Part shown: positions 39,510 through 51,402 of the stretch, in pieces
Position numbering within the stretch: position 1 is the first letter of the stretch
Layout: the number at the start of each line of letters is the position of its first letter
NCBI GenBank assembly: GCA_016801885.1
Contig: CM028900.1
Coordinates: forward strand, 14,898,972-14,962,971
DNA from: Toxotes chatareus
Taxonomy: Eukaryota; Chordata; Actinopteri; Toxotidae
Reading direction: 5' to 3'
Length of the DNA: 64,000 nt
Position numbers and translations under genes: made by a program
The notes under the pieces: generated by a model
Seen by the model: the letters and a program-made list of their open reading frames with translations, nothing else
The model's database searches: none
What the model was told of the DNA's origin: nothing

Positions 39510-39771
39510 TGGCATTATTATCTTTTTGCACTACATCTACTTTGCAACATTGCACATTATTACTATTACTATTTGTACAGACTGTTTCTTCCTCTTAGTA
39601 CTTCTTTCTTCTTTCTCTTATTTTAGTACTAAAAATTTGTTTTTTCTTGTTCAACTTTGTGTGTTATGGGACTTGCCAGTCCAATTCATCTGTTTTGCAC
39701 CTACAACACCACGTCAAATTCCTTGTATGTGTAACATACCTGGCAATAAAGTTTTCTGATTCTGATTCTGG
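39510..39771 (+). mobile_element. 5'-truncated LINE-type 3' end with ATTCTG tail
   Basis: The 3' part reads aaattccttgtatgtgtaa, then tggcaataaag and a short ttctgattctgattctg tail. This closely matches the 3' ends of retroposons I recall from many teleosts, including the embedded aataaa signal. The upstream T-rich text with gcactacatc and gcacattatta fits the 3' UTR of the same family. The start is approximate and no coding part remains. Confidence 0.7.
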
Positions 39772-41339
39772 CAAGCACTCTGCTGCCCTCCACTACATCA
39801 CATTAAATATTCACAATAATTGTTGTCTGCTTAATTAGAAATTCCCATTTCTAAATAGTTTATATGAAAGGAAAAAGAAAATTATCAGTATGTGAAAGGC
39901 CACAGGGGTTGCATGATGTGTATGTCACTAAAGCAATGTCTTGTTTAAAGGATAAATTAAACAATGTTTGGAAACTGACCTTATTATTGTACTCAGAATT
40001 ATGTGTTTTATATTCCTCTTCTACGGCCCCATATACGAGCCCAGTATATAGGTATATGGAATGAAAGGCTTTGGAGCTGGTTAATTAATATGTCTGCTAA
40101 TATACTTAGTAATCAAATCTTTCTCTGGGGTTGTTCAAATAATTATCTGTAGACAATATAAATAAATTAACTTGAAGTTTGTTATTTTACGGTTCTGTTT
40201 TAAAAAAAAAAAATGTTTTAAAAAATATAAATGGGCATAAGAAATATTATGCAAACCTAAAACTTTTTGGTCATTAAGCACTTTTACCACACAGGGTATT
40301 ATGTCATTATATCTTAACCTTGCCAGAGCGCAGAGGTCTGTTTTTGCTCAGTTGTGATCTGGCATCCTGCCTTTGGCTGTGGAAACGGGGATATTTTCCA
40401 TGCAAGATTATACCGCTAAGAAAAAACGCCAGCATCAGTCGCTTCTTCAAGTGCCCCAAAATGACGTTTAATTTCAAGTTACAGAGCCCCCTAGTGGCTG
40501 TAGTCAGTATGACAGGAGCAATGGTGGTGGATGTTATTATAGAATGACAAAGTCCACATGGGAGGGGACATTGGTGTTGATTTCCAACCAACAGTCAGCA
40601 TTGTTTAATTTTATATCACGACCAAGATCATGCTCTAACCTTAATGAAGTAGGTATTTTAACCACAACCATAATCTTTATGAAACTAATTTACTTTTCAG
40701 CAGTGATTTGTTTTTATAAATCACAGACAAACCATTCAGCATTATGACAGGCGTGGTCATTTTTGTTTTTCTTTTTTGAGTGTAAGCTGTGTAAGCTGTA
40801 TACCATGTTCTGACACATATGGATACATATGTTTGCTTGCTTTTCTTTTCCAGTCCCCTTGCCTCTGTGTGTCTGTGAGCTGGCCCCTCTTTGGTGTATG
40901 ACATTTGAATAATGATTTGCTATTCAATATTATGTGCGCATGTATGTGTGTGTCTTGGTTTGTGCATTACACCAAGACTTGCTTCTATCAGCTTTAACTT
41001 TTTAGATATACAGTCTGTGGCTTTAATGCTGTTATCTAAAAGCCATTACAAGAAAAAGTTGTACAAATTTCTCTGCAGCAAGGGGTGGGGAACTTGCCAA
41101 AAACACTCTTTTTTTGTTCACAGCATTTTATACCAGCCTGAGTGCTTTTGGCAAAGTGCCTCCTTATCTCTTGTAGTCAGAACCCTGGGCCGCAGCTGTT
41201 TGGCCCTCTTAAGGCTCTGCAATGCAGGAACGGGGTCTGTGAGTTTTAGCTGGAGCTGCTGTTCAAATGCTAATCATAGAACCTTCACTCTTAAAGTTAT
41301 CTATCTACCTATCTATCTGTCCGTCCAGTGTTGGTCTGT

Positions 41340-41379
41340 CCATCCATCCATCCATCCATCCATCCATCCATCCATCCAT
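41340..41379. repeat. (CATC)n microsatellite
   Basis: Ten tetranucleotide units, preceded by a shorter related ATCT array at 41299-41317. Confidence 0.95.
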
Positions 41380-41801
41380 GTTTTGACACACAGGGGCATG
41401 TCTCTGTGACAGAGGTGGTGCACAGCAGAGTTTTGCACAGCTGACAAAAATATCATTTTACCAGCATTTTTTTCACTTCTGCTCTTCCACCTCTGAGAGT
41501 GTGCCTTGCACAAGTGTGAAGAAGTGCAGAAGGCAGTGTGTAAACACTACATTAAAAATAATAGTAATTTTAAAGAAAGCTTTTTATCTTGACTACCTTG
41601 ATTTTGGTCTTCATATGATCTTAATATCCCATTACATACTCAAAGATGCAAAATTACAAAATTAATTTGCTGCAAGTTTTATCTTCCTTTGTGTTACTTC
41701 GTAACATATTGTGCTATTGTTAACAAATTGCAATTCACCATAATATAGTGAATGTAAAATTGTCACCCTCAAATATAATATGAACTGTATTATGAAGGTG
41801 A

Positions 41802-41822
41802 TTTTTTTTTTTTTTTTTTTTT
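41802..41822. repeat. poly-T tract (T21)
   Basis: Uninterrupted T-run; no associated retroposon body recognised. Confidence 0.9.
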
Positions 41823-42512
41823 CAAATTAGCAAAACAGCTGTGTGAGGAGTGACTGACTTTCTTTCAGGCAGATAATTCTACTGTGTTATGGAGTTTGTG
41901 GTTAAAACTATAAAATCTCTTATGTTCTCACTATTTAACAACAGCGATTTAACTACAAAGATGGCAGACCAGCCAAGGTTGCACTTGTGATTCCATTTTG
42001 TTATTGTTGGCTATTGGATTTATTTTATTTCTCTTACTTGTGGTTTCTTTGCTTGCCTCAGACAGACATTTCTTTTTTATGTCTAGTGCAGACAACTGTG
42101 TAAAAGCTCGAGGTTTTACAGGGATTTGTAAAGAAGGAGAACCTTCAGGCTCAGAGGTTAAGAGCCTGGGTTGGGGTTCAGCCTTGATGATATTAATTTT
42201 ATTTCTTTGCAAATATTTTTAGTACTATGCACCATTAACGCACAATACAATTTGTAATGTTTCCTGCATCTAAAATCGCCTTTTTATGTCTTTAATTATG
42301 TTGACATGGTGCATGTTGTAATGTTAACAAATTTGTGTTTAATGAAATTATTACAATCTAACCGATGTAAACAAAGGCAGGGTGCAGGTGTTCCAGTGTG
42401 AGACTACTGGTTGGTTTCTGGAGCTCTTTGAGGGAACTTGTGTATGGCGTCTCAAAAAAGGCCCATAGCTCATTTTTGCCCTGGGATGCTCTGGCAAGTT
42501 AATCCAGCCTCT

Positions 42513-42697
42513 GGAGGCTGTAGCTCAGTTGGCAGAGCAGGACAGCCATTCATTGTAATGTTTTTTGTTTTTTTTTTCTTGGCTCCTTGAATGACCTTGA
42601 ACAGAGACACAGAACCCCAAATTGCTCCCAATGCATTTGTATGGGTAAAATGTCTCTCTGGACAAGTGAGTCTGCCAAATGGATGTAGTGTAGTATT
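42513..42697 (+). mobile_element. degraded tRNA-derived SINE
   Basis: The head has an RNA polymerase III A-box-like tRNA segment, tagctcagttggcagagc (42521-42538). The body contains acagaaccccaaattgctcc, familiar from teleost SINEs. The 3' end reads ctctggacaagtgagtctgcc followed by aaatgga. This is a diverged form of the LINE-shared tail that ends many fish tRNA-SINEs. A clear B box is missing and a T-run is inserted near 42560-42580, so it is old and unlikely to be transcribed. Confidence 0.7.
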
Positions 42698-43139
42698 AAA
42701 TGACCACATTTAGAGGATTATGGAGCCTTGGAGGGGTGTGTACTCTGAGAGCTTTCAAGATTTACCATTGTCTTCAGTTAAGACATACCTGTGTTGTGGC
42801 CATGAGTCTTTGATAGCCTCAACCAGCTCACCATGCGCCGTGACCAAACAACCTACCCAAAACTAGACCTAACAAAACAAGTGGATACATTTGGAACAAG
42901 CAAACAAAGAAGTTTGCTTCTATAAACTAAACTGGTTTGTTTACATATGTATAATAGTTAAGAATCCAGTATATAATGACAGTTGTACAGTTTGTGAGTC
43001 AGGTGGAGACTAGACATTTAACCTAAAGCTCAAACTGTCTCTGTCTCTCTCCAAGTCTTCATTGTGCTTCTCATGCTGTAGTTTACTGTAGCTATTTGAT
43101 GAATAGTTCCAAAGTTGCTCAAAACAGCCAAAAGCAACA

Positions 43140-43143
<4 letters not shown>

Positions 43144-43173
<30 letters not shown>
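43144..43173. repeat. (CT)n microsatellite
   Basis: Fifteen dinucleotide units. Confidence 0.95.
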
Positions 43174-43176
<3 letters not shown>

Positions 43177-44489
43177 ACAGGCCATGGCTCTAACTTTTCA
43201 CATTTCAGCATTGTGAATTATTGATATTTCCTTTCCAGCCATTCTATCACTTTCCTTTGTGCCCAGAACAGATTAAATCTACCTTTCAGCCCACTTTGAA
43301 AATGTTGAAAAGTCTGACTGTTGAACCTTTCAAACTAAGTCAAAAAATATCTTCATTAATACCTCTATAGCCCTGTTTACTTCTGTTAGCCTTATAATAT
43401 CTAATAATTAGTGTCGTTAAAGGGTGTTTTTTAAGAGATAACTTCTATACCTGTACAGTCACCACAAATATACTACACTAGGGTTTGGTTGATGTTAAGA
43501 TGTTAACCGATTCTTCATATAAAGCAATGAGAAATGCTGATTAATCAAGATCTGGGAGTGCTTTATGACACAGAAGGAGTGTGACTGATGTCTGCCATTG
43601 TCTTCACTCTGAATCCAGATGAGAGACAAAATCAATACCAGAATTGGAGTCGGGGAAAGATTGTGCTGCAAAAGCAGGCTAAAGGCTCACATCACACCAG
43701 AGAGGGTTGCAAAATCCAATTACTTTGGTTAACAAGCTGACCTTCGCACGTATAATGCCACTGTGTCCCCTGGCTTATTTTCTTGGCAGAGCGTAAGCAC
43801 TCCAGGGCCTCAACAAACCTCTAAATATTGCAGTGATTGCACTCAAAAGTAATGTCCACTGAGTAGCTCTGAGCAAGCACTGAGGAACTGGCTGATAAAA
43901 CAGGCTAATGAAGAACTAAGGAGGGTTTCTTACTGGCATCTAAAAGCCAAGGAAAGTACTGAAATGTGTTTGTGTGCATTTTTTTTCTTCTGTTTTGTAT
44001 GTATTAGTTTACCATCTCCAAGAGCACTTTCCCTGATTTGAATATTCATAAGTGAATGCCATTACAGGGCAACGAGTAAAGATCTAAAGAGGCAAAAAAA
44101 AGGGAAGAACTGAGCTTAGTCAAAAATAAATTGCTTATCTCATTTAATTACCAACATAGATATACATACTTTTTATTATTAAAAGAGACAAATGTGCTAT
44201 CGTGTTGGAAGGAACCATGTCTCATGATTTATCAGGTGAACACATCATTAATAATTAATTCATGATCACCAAACTATTTGTGAAACATAGTTAAACCTTA
44301 GTTGGACTTTAGTGACCCTTCTGCTGTTGTGTCGATACCCAAAACTAGACTTAGTATCCGTAATACCGAGGCACGTTATTGATTTGCCCATATCTAGTTT
44401 CTGCATTGTTGGAGGAGTTGCTGTGTTATATATTGTGCTCTGCACTTCACCTGTTCTGACAAAATAATAAGTGCAAACACAGTTACACC

Positions 44490-44780
44490 TCGGGCTCTAT
44501 TTTTGTTGGTGTGAAACGCAGTGACGCACCAGTAAACAGCGCACTGTGGTTTTTTCTTCGACTGTGCCGATTTGGTATCTTGGTGTCACGCTGTGTGCCC
44601 CAGTGGGTGGAGAGGCATGGTTGAGGGTGCGGCGATGCAAATCCAGCACTGCAATCTCACATCCCTGAAGGTCCTTCTTTTATGATGCAGTCACACCAAA
44701 ATCTGCCTGGCAAAATTTATTTGCGTGGTGCGGCTAAGAGCAGGGGGTGGACAGGAAATAGCGTGAGTAGACTTGTAAAC
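44490..44780. repeat. possible degraded DNA-transposon-type repeat
   Basis: This CpG-enriched stretch begins cgggctctatttttg, which I associate with a dispersed repeat in fish, and ends with cagtcacaccaaaatctgcc. Boundaries, terminal repeats and class are not established. Confidence 0.3.
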
Positions 44781-45279
44781 ACAACCTGCAGGAGCTAGCA
44801 TGGCTAGTGGGCCAACAGCAGCAGTCCACAAAGTTGTAAATTAAAGAGTGTTTAACATTTTACTGTTATCAGCTCATGTCACTGTCCCTACACTCACTAC
44901 AGCCAGACAGCTGATCAGACATTGGACAGCACTTTTTACTCTCTGTACATATGGTATTTAATGGCAACTTGTTGTGGATCATAGACACATAAAAGAACTC
45001 ACTCTTATGTATAGAAAACATGATGATCACAAGATCTTCAACTGGTCCAAAGTGAATTCAAAAGTGAACTCAGTATATCCAAGCTGCTGTATTTAAATTT
45101 TGAAACTCTGTACACCCAAGACAACAATAAGTTTCCTCTGAGGAAACCTCCCAACAGGATTAAACTGGCAGTGCTCCATTTCGGGGCGTTTCTTATGTTT
45201 AAAGGGTAAAAGTAGTGAAAATGATTGGCCATGATTGATTGAAGTTCTAACATGCCCATCTTTTATGTATGATAATGGA

Positions 45280-45760
45280 CAGTGGCTTCAGACCCCTTTA
45301 CATTTTGCACTGTTTATTGTAAATTTAATTTTTAAAATGACCAACTTTGGCCATCAGTCTACACTTAATAACCCACAACTGTGAGTGAAAACATGTTACT
45401 AGGCATTTTTGCAAGTTTATTAAAAATCAAAAACTGAAATCTCTCCTTTAGAAAAAGTATACAGGCAGTTAGCTCAGTACTTTGTAAAAGCCTTTTGGCA
45501 GAAATTACAGTTATGAGTCTTCTAGGGTAAGTCTCTACAGTCTCTACAGCTGGATTTGGACAGGTTGTTCCATTCTTCCTGGCGGATTCTCTCAAGCTTT
45601 TTGAGAAAAAAGTTCTAAAAATATGTTTTCAATTTGTCATAACAGATTATTGAGCTTATATTAATGGGCAAAAATGTCAGTTTCATCCATTTAAAGTTAA
45701 ATCTCCAACACATAAAGTGTGCAATAAGTGAAGGTGCCTGAATACTCTATGAAGACAGTG
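45280..45760 (-). mobile_element. internally deleted Tc1-like element (second family)
   Basis: The left end reads cagtggcttcag then acccctttac. The right end, reverse complemented, reads cactgtcttcatagagtatt then cag, and is followed outside by TA. The left end lacks about a dozen bases relative to the right, apparently deleted between two ttcag copies. The middle carries only the last part of the transposase gene on the minus strand. At about 480 bp instead of about 1.6 kb it is non-autonomous. Its ends differ from those of the 13.2 kb element, so it is another family. Confidence 0.85.
45480..45595 (-). pseudogene. Tc1 transposase C-terminal remnant
   Basis: The minus strand reads ERIRQEEW-like text in one frame and YPRRLITVISAK in another. 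The second is the end block of Tc1 transposases, shortly before the normal stop. The normal stop is lost and the frame reads on into the inverted repeat. All catalytic parts are deleted. Confidence 0.75.
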
Positions 45761-47689
45761 TATTCCTTCTGATCCCACCCTTAGCCCCGGTGCAACTGGC
45801 CATGGGTTCATGAAAACAGAGCTCCTTTACTGAGGTTGCATGTACAATTAGTGATGTTTTCAGCAATATGCATTATATTAGTTAGATATATTAGTTGTTA
45901 TGTCTATTGCTGCCAATAGAGCCACTATACAAGGAGAAATCACCATCTTACTTAGTAGTTTCTGCCTGCCTTCTAACCATAACATACTGACTCTCATCAC
46001 ATTGCTCCCCTCAATGAAAAATACAATGTGTTCATCTTTTCAAATTAAATTAATGATACAATTGGATGTAACTCATGGGTCTTGTCTCTATTCAAACTGT
46101 GAAAGCTTTTAGATTAATTGTTGTGGATATGATGCCTGCTTAATAGTTTGGCATGTGTATCTATGCAGAGTATAAGTTAACAAAAGTGGGCTTTCACTTT
46201 TGAGGGATAATCTATGTGGCAGCCTCAGAAACAGAAGCTCTCTCTCTCCCTCTCATGTTGAGCCAACAATGCATGCTTCCAAAGGTATACCTATTAGCAT
46301 AACTGGGTAATTTACACCACAAGGGAAAAAAAAAAACAGCAGAAATATATCAGCCTACAGAATAATGCTCCAGCTCTTGCATTAGCTTTTCAACCCTGTG
46401 GGAGATTGTGCCAAAAGTACTCTTTGGATAAACAACATGGATTATTGGGTTCCTCAGGGTGATGAGTTGCTGAAAGCCCCACAAATCTCCCCTTTAAAAC
46501 ACTGCCCGAGTTTCACAGGGCCTAATAGAAATAAGATGTATATGAGCTTAGCCTGCCCAGAGCAAGGTTAGTTCTCAGCGAGGCCTTGTAGAGCTGACTG
46601 GCAAATTGATATATTTTAAGTTAAGTTAAATGGAATGAAACTGTCTTTTACCTCAGCGGTAGGCTAAAATGGTTCACATTAACCTGTTCACAAGGCAGTT
46701 AGTCTTCACTCTCACACTGAGGGACAGGCACTGGCCAATAAACAAACGCACATTTCACATAGTTAAGACACAGTTTCCAGTTTATTATACACAGTTTAAA
46801 TGTGTGCTATTGTACTGTGTTTTTGTTCAAATAAGGACAACTCAGAAGTTGGGGCTCACAAGTAGAGATAAAACTTGAACTCTGGCTTACTGTCTAGGAA
46901 AAGTCGTGGTCCAGTTTAATAAAGAAAAAATCATAGTGACTTCAGTCACAACATGTTTATTTGCATTTAAGAAAAAGCCCAATCTTTTCCTAAACTTAAC
47001 CAAAGTGCCTTGTTAATTGTATTGTGATGGAATTGAATTTTAATCCCTACATCATGTTTCGAATTGTACTGAGAAAAAAAAAACCTGTCCCATTCCGCTT
47101 ATTCATAGTAATGCATTATGCTTTCTCACAGAAGGCAGTTCACACATGATAGAATCCATGATACCATCTTAATTCTCCTATTTGTCTTTTATTCAATTAT
47201 TTTAATGTTTTTACTGATCTTGTTAAATGCAAAACTCAGCTACAGATGGAAGAATATTAAAACATTCTCTAAAATGACTGCAGTCAAAGATCAATGTCTC
47301 TACACAACCCGATGCATTATGCAGAGTTCTTTTAGTATTTTGGAGCACAAGTGCATCCAAAGTCTTAAAAGCGTACAGTTTTAAAGTTGTTATTTATTTG
47401 GCATGTTTACAGTCTTTTCCCCATGGCACAATTAAGAGCTTTTAGATCAAATTCAATAGTAGAAGGAAAAACTGTCATTTAGATGGGCAGAATAAAGAAT
47501 GCAATATCATTGCACGTGAATGTACACAGTTACATACAGTAATTATGTAGTTGTATCAGTGGTGAATACAGTGACTGTGGGCTACTGTCATATACTGTAA
47601 ACATTCTGAAGATACTGTATAGTTTGCAAAAATATCATTCCACTGTGTCAAATGCTCCGATTTTTAGACAAATGAGGGAGAGTCATCTT
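45761..47689. other. non-coding stretch, one probable repeat
   Basis: At 46920-47030, agcccaatcttttcctaaac followed by ttaaccaaagtgcc matches the wording of a dispersed percomorph repeat. The rest, including the A-run near 46325, is anonymous. No gene is supported. Confidence 0.5.
46920..47030. repeat. probable 'taaacttaacc' dispersed fish repeat
   Basis: The phrase ttttcctaaacttaaccaaa is a near match to a repeat motif that is common in perch-like fish genomes. The copy is short and diverged; class unknown. Confidence 0.45.
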
Positions 47690-48792
47690 GTTCACTCTGG
47701 AAATACATCCAAGCCAGAAGCTATTTGTGAAATGGAAATCTTTTTCCGCATCCTTTATGTTGTATAATTTCCTTTTTCTCTATAGGGGTCCATCTGTGGT
47801 TGTAAAAAGGCCCCCACTCTGTTCAATTGGACCCATTGTGCTCATGTTTCCTGGTCACATCTGCCAAGCAAGCCTTGTCAGCTGCCACTCGGACCTGTCC
47901 AATTACTCTCCAATTTGAGGGCAGAGGGATAGATTGAGGGAAACACAGATGGATTGACAGCCTGGATGGATATGAAAATGAAATGCATTGTGGGCATTAT
48001 AGTAGCATGAGAATGATCTGTCCGGCTGCATTTAAAGGCAAAAGTGTAATTCACCAATGAAATGGTAATTGAAGGGGCAAGTATTTGGAAGCGGATTGGA
48101 CCTAATTTCAAGTTTAATCTCCCCTACACATTGAGAGTCATATCACTTTCTCCTATAGCCTGTAAAAGATGGATATGCAATGATCTTCAATCATGCAAGT
48201 TGACAAACAGTCCAGGAGGACCGACTATTGACTGTAAGATCGGTAAATGTTGCTCATTCTAACCATAAATCTGAGAATGAAGCTTGGATACATGCAAGAG
48301 GGTAGTCCTTGGATGCACCCAAGCCTTATCCCCAGATTTATGGAGGCCAAGGCACTCAGTCTCAGAGACACATTTACTTTCTCAGAGTCTTCATCATCAA
48401 TCACAATGCAACACCAAGGACGTCTTGTTTTCTCTGACATCTGCTATTTGACAAACTCAGACTGACTGACACAGCAGCAGAGAGGTTTATTACTTTCTCC
48501 CCCTTTGGTGGGTTGTATGTTGAATAAGCTACATGGCATGCTGCATTCCTTAAGAATATTCATATCAGACCATTATGTCAGGATAAATTTAATTAGTTGT
48601 CATACATTAGTGAGAGAATCTATCCGAGCTTTGCATTCATAATGTTGTCCTTCATTAGAGTGCCAAACTATTAGCTTTTTGTTTGATAAGCCACGCAGAT
48701 ACATCCAAGTCAAGATTTTTCAAGGATGAATTTCCGTCGTTCGGAAAGGCTGATCTCATTTATTTTGATGCTACACCAACGGCTGCGTTTCT
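47690..48792. promoter_or_regulatory. CNE-like cluster
   Basis: This is the longest stretch in the window that looks evolutionarily constrained: few simple repeats, mixed composition, many binding-site-like cores (taattag, attacc, tgacag, gcattcataatg), and no persistent open frame on either strand. It ends in the duplicated segment at 48793. The call rests on texture and on the presence of that segment, not on alignment. Confidence 0.35.
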
Positions 48793-48893
48793 GCTATTAT
48801 GTAAGTGAATTAAACTAATGCATCTGTCTCCTCCCTGCTGGTGGACATTATTTATTAGACCAATCTACATCGGTAACTCACATAGTGTGTCAC
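48793..48893. promoter_or_regulatory. CNE-like segment, copy B of an internal pair
   Basis: This is the second copy of the 71-178 segment, in the same orientation 48.7 kb away. The match is about 84% over the central 55 bp and about 70-75% over about 100 bp. Three bases (ctg) of copy A near tgtactgtaagtg are absent here. Any shared function is inferred. Confidence 0.5.
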
Positions 48894-50459
48894 ATTCCTA
48901 TCCCTACTGGACTGTCTCAATCTCATTTCCCTTTCTACTAGTTATCACGTTACATTAGACTTCTCTTAAGATTTGATGTTGTAACGTAGGCACAGTAACA
49001 TGTACAGTTATCTAAATCATCATGCTTTTGCCATGGTCACAACACAACGCCCATGTTGCAGCCTGTCATTAGATGCCACCTCAATGTACAGTAACACATC
49101 TGGTTATTGGGGATCGCAATCTATGAATGACAGTCAGCTCTAACTGCAATTTAGAGACTGGAACACAAAAAACTATATAATAAAAACAACAAAAGATTAC
49201 ACAGCTGGTAGAGTCTGGTTGAAGCAATGCAGTTTGGTTTGCTTTCTGTATAGGGCCCCACTGTTGGCCTTTTGTTTTCTACACTTTAAAAGGTTTGGAT
49301 GAATATTTTAACTTTCTGGTGCTGGGCTCTTATGGCTCATTAAGGAACTGGGTCTCTTTGCACCAACATGGATGCCTCTGGTGGACAGGGACAGCTCATG
49401 GGTGACATATAAACAAAGGAAGGTAGATGAATTGAAATATTGTTCATGCAAATAGATATAAATATGTGATTTGTTAAACATTACACTAAGTCATTTATGA
49501 ATGACTCAGAATGATGCCGAGGTGTTTTGTTGCTGCAGTTGTTTGGATTTGCTCCTGGGAAAAGGAAAAAGAAATTCTAATTCATATTTACTATGGGGTT
49601 CTAGATGAATGATTTACTGCCTTGGCAGAGGAAACATCTTACATGCAGTCTTTTCTAAGAACTGCTTGTGAGTTTATGTGTGTGCACAGCTGTGTGTTTA
49701 AGTCTCGTGTGTGTGTGTTGGTGAGTGTGCTTGTACTAAAAACTGCTTGGCTCTATCGTTGCTCCATTTGGCAGGATTGAAAAAGACATGCAGGGGTTCA
49801 TCAATAACGATTGGCCTCATGAAAAGTGAATTCATTCGGGGCTTCAGAACAGAGACTACATGCATTTGCCCTGTTGGAATCATGTTGATGTAAGATATTC
49901 TTTAAAATCATCCACTCATTCTTGCTCTGTCGCTGCTGAGAAAAAAAAAAAGTTGTAGTACTGTTGTTTCTATGTGTATGTGTATATCAAAGAGAAAGAG
50001 ATACAGAAGATGGAGAGAGAGAAAAATCTCAAACACTGGTGTCTTGGCGTTGATACAGTGCAGTACCTGAGCCTTGTAAATGTAAATGTGATGAGATAAG
50101 TGTTGATTTATAGGGCTGGAACTTTTATGTTGAAATTAGAACAGCTGTTGGAATGTGGGAAAAAATTAAATATTTGATCTGTAATGGATTATTCGAATTA
50201 GAAATTCAGCTGCTCCTTGTACCTCAGCAAACAATGTTCTGAAAGTGCAGTCTCTTTGCTAATGTAATATAGTGAGACTTTTGGATTTGATACCAAACTT
50301 GGAAAATTTTGGATAATGACAAAGCTAGTGCTGCAAGTATCTTACAGTAACGTTAGGGTTACTGTGTATAGTTTGGAATTTAATTAATTTGAACCTTGGC
50401 TGAATAAATATCAAAATTAAGATAGAAATCAACACCTGGAAATACAGTGGTTAAAAGCA
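48894..50459. other. non-coding stretch, no gene seen
   Basis: It contains an impure GT repeat near 49700-49735 and an A-run near 49940-49952. No exon or recognised element. Confidence 0.6.
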
Positions 50460-50720
50460 GGCTGTAGGTTGTTTATATGAGATAGAGTTGAAATAGCCTA
50501 AAGAGATGTGGGTTCCCTAAGCAAGATATTCCAAAGATGGGGAGACTGGGCAGCTGTTGAGCCACAAGATCTTAGGCTGCGATCCGGCTTACAAGCTATA
50601 TGGAGTTCATGCATAGAGTTTAGGGGCAGACCTCACGATTAGCCTTAAGCCTAACGTATAATTTTCAAATCAGTTCTGAATTAACCACTACTCAGTGAAG
50701 GGAGGCTAAGAGAGGGGTAA
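50460..50720 (-). pseudogene. old LINE ORF2 C-terminal relic
   Basis: On the minus strand the DNA around 50650-50690 reads FRTDLKII, corresponding to the conserved F-R-I-D-F-K-I block of L2/Rex-like LINEs, and the following bases align loosely with the KALNGLAP region. Stops and frame changes are frequent. The plus-strand phrases agtgaagggaggctaag and aaatcagttctgaatt are familiar antisense landmarks of this part of such elements. Confidence 0.55.
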
Positions 50721-51317
50721 AAAATTGAACAGGATAAACTGAGCTTTGCTGCATCATTGTATAAAATATGTACTGTACATGTTTTGACTCAGTCTTCTCC
50801 ATTAAGTTATACTGTCTAACTGGCACTGCCTGCTATCTGTAGGGTAAGACTATGTTACAGACAGCACGACAGAATTTGTGTGGTGTTTTACGTTCTGTAC
50901 CAGTAGGAGGGTTTAACATCTGCAGGCCTGAATGCATGGATTTTTCTGTAAGTGTCAGCTAATGCCCTAAGGCAACTCATGTAAAATGCACATGGGCTGC
51001 ATCATTTTCCAGGTATGACAGCAGTGAATAAAACATCAATATGATGATTAGGAGGCAAGAAGACTTTGCTGCTTCTCAGGTCAAGGAAGTTCAGTATTAT
51101 AGAAAAACAACCACCTGGATCAACCAGAGAAAGTTTGATTTGGATCATTTGATCCAAATCATTTGACCTCGAATCTCTTCTAGCATGTGATATATGCTGA
51201 GCTGGTCAGTTATTTAATTTGCCCAGAACATCCCAGCGGCATACCGATTAAGCTGCTATGAAAAACACTTTGCACTGTACACAAGAGAGCAACATTTCTG
51301 TATGAATTCAGAATGTG
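50721..51317. other. non-coding stretch with a palindrome
   Basis: A near-perfect palindrome at 51136-51161 (arms gatttggatca and tgatccaaatc, two-base centre) is the only structure seen. Confidence 0.6.
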
Positions 51318-51360
51318 TTTATTATTATTATTGTTGTTGTTGTTGTTGTTGTTATTTATC

Positions 51361-51400
<40 letters not shown>

Positions 51401-51402
51401 TT
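51318..51402. repeat. (ATT)n-(GTT)n-(ATT)n microsatellite
   Basis: Trinucleotide arrays of ATT, GTT and ATT are in succession, with a short interruption at 51353-51363. Confidence 0.95.

Larger units (their letters stand above)
39772..42512. other. non-coding stretch with old repeats
   Basis: Around 40600-40690, gctctaaccttaat and accacaaccataatc resemble a 'taacc-rich' dispersed fish repeat. A (CATC)n array is at 41340-41379 and a T21 tract at 41802-41822. A 165-codon plus-strand frame (40912-41409) runs into the microsatellite and shows no family features. No gene is supported. Confidence 0.5.
42698..45279. other. non-coding stretch with possible old repeats
   Basis: A (CT)n array lies at 43144-43173. 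The stretch 42835-42895 has a taacc/aacc-rich texture like the dispersed repeat near 40.6 kb. At 44490-44780, gggctctattttt leads a CpG-richer segment that resembles the start of a dispersed teleost repeat. No gene is supported. Confidence 0.5.

Noticed and set aside
39400..39759. 119-codon plus-strand frame with hydrophobic stretches
   Set aside because: It lies in the 3' UTR-like part of a LINE tail and the preceding local repeat; the hydrophobicity comes from T-rich DNA.
41340..41379. regular spaced repeat, considered as a CRISPR-like array
   Set aside because: It is a plain tetranucleotide microsatellite without spacers, in a eukaryotic genome.
40912..41409. 165-codon plus-strand frame
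   Set aside because: No recognisable motif; its end is encoded by the CATC microsatellite (repeated HPSI-type text). Length alone is not enough in A+T-rich vertebrate DNA.
42521..42538. possible tRNA gene from an A-box-like motif
   Set aside because: No acceptor or anticodon stems and no B box. The surrounding text identifies a SINE.
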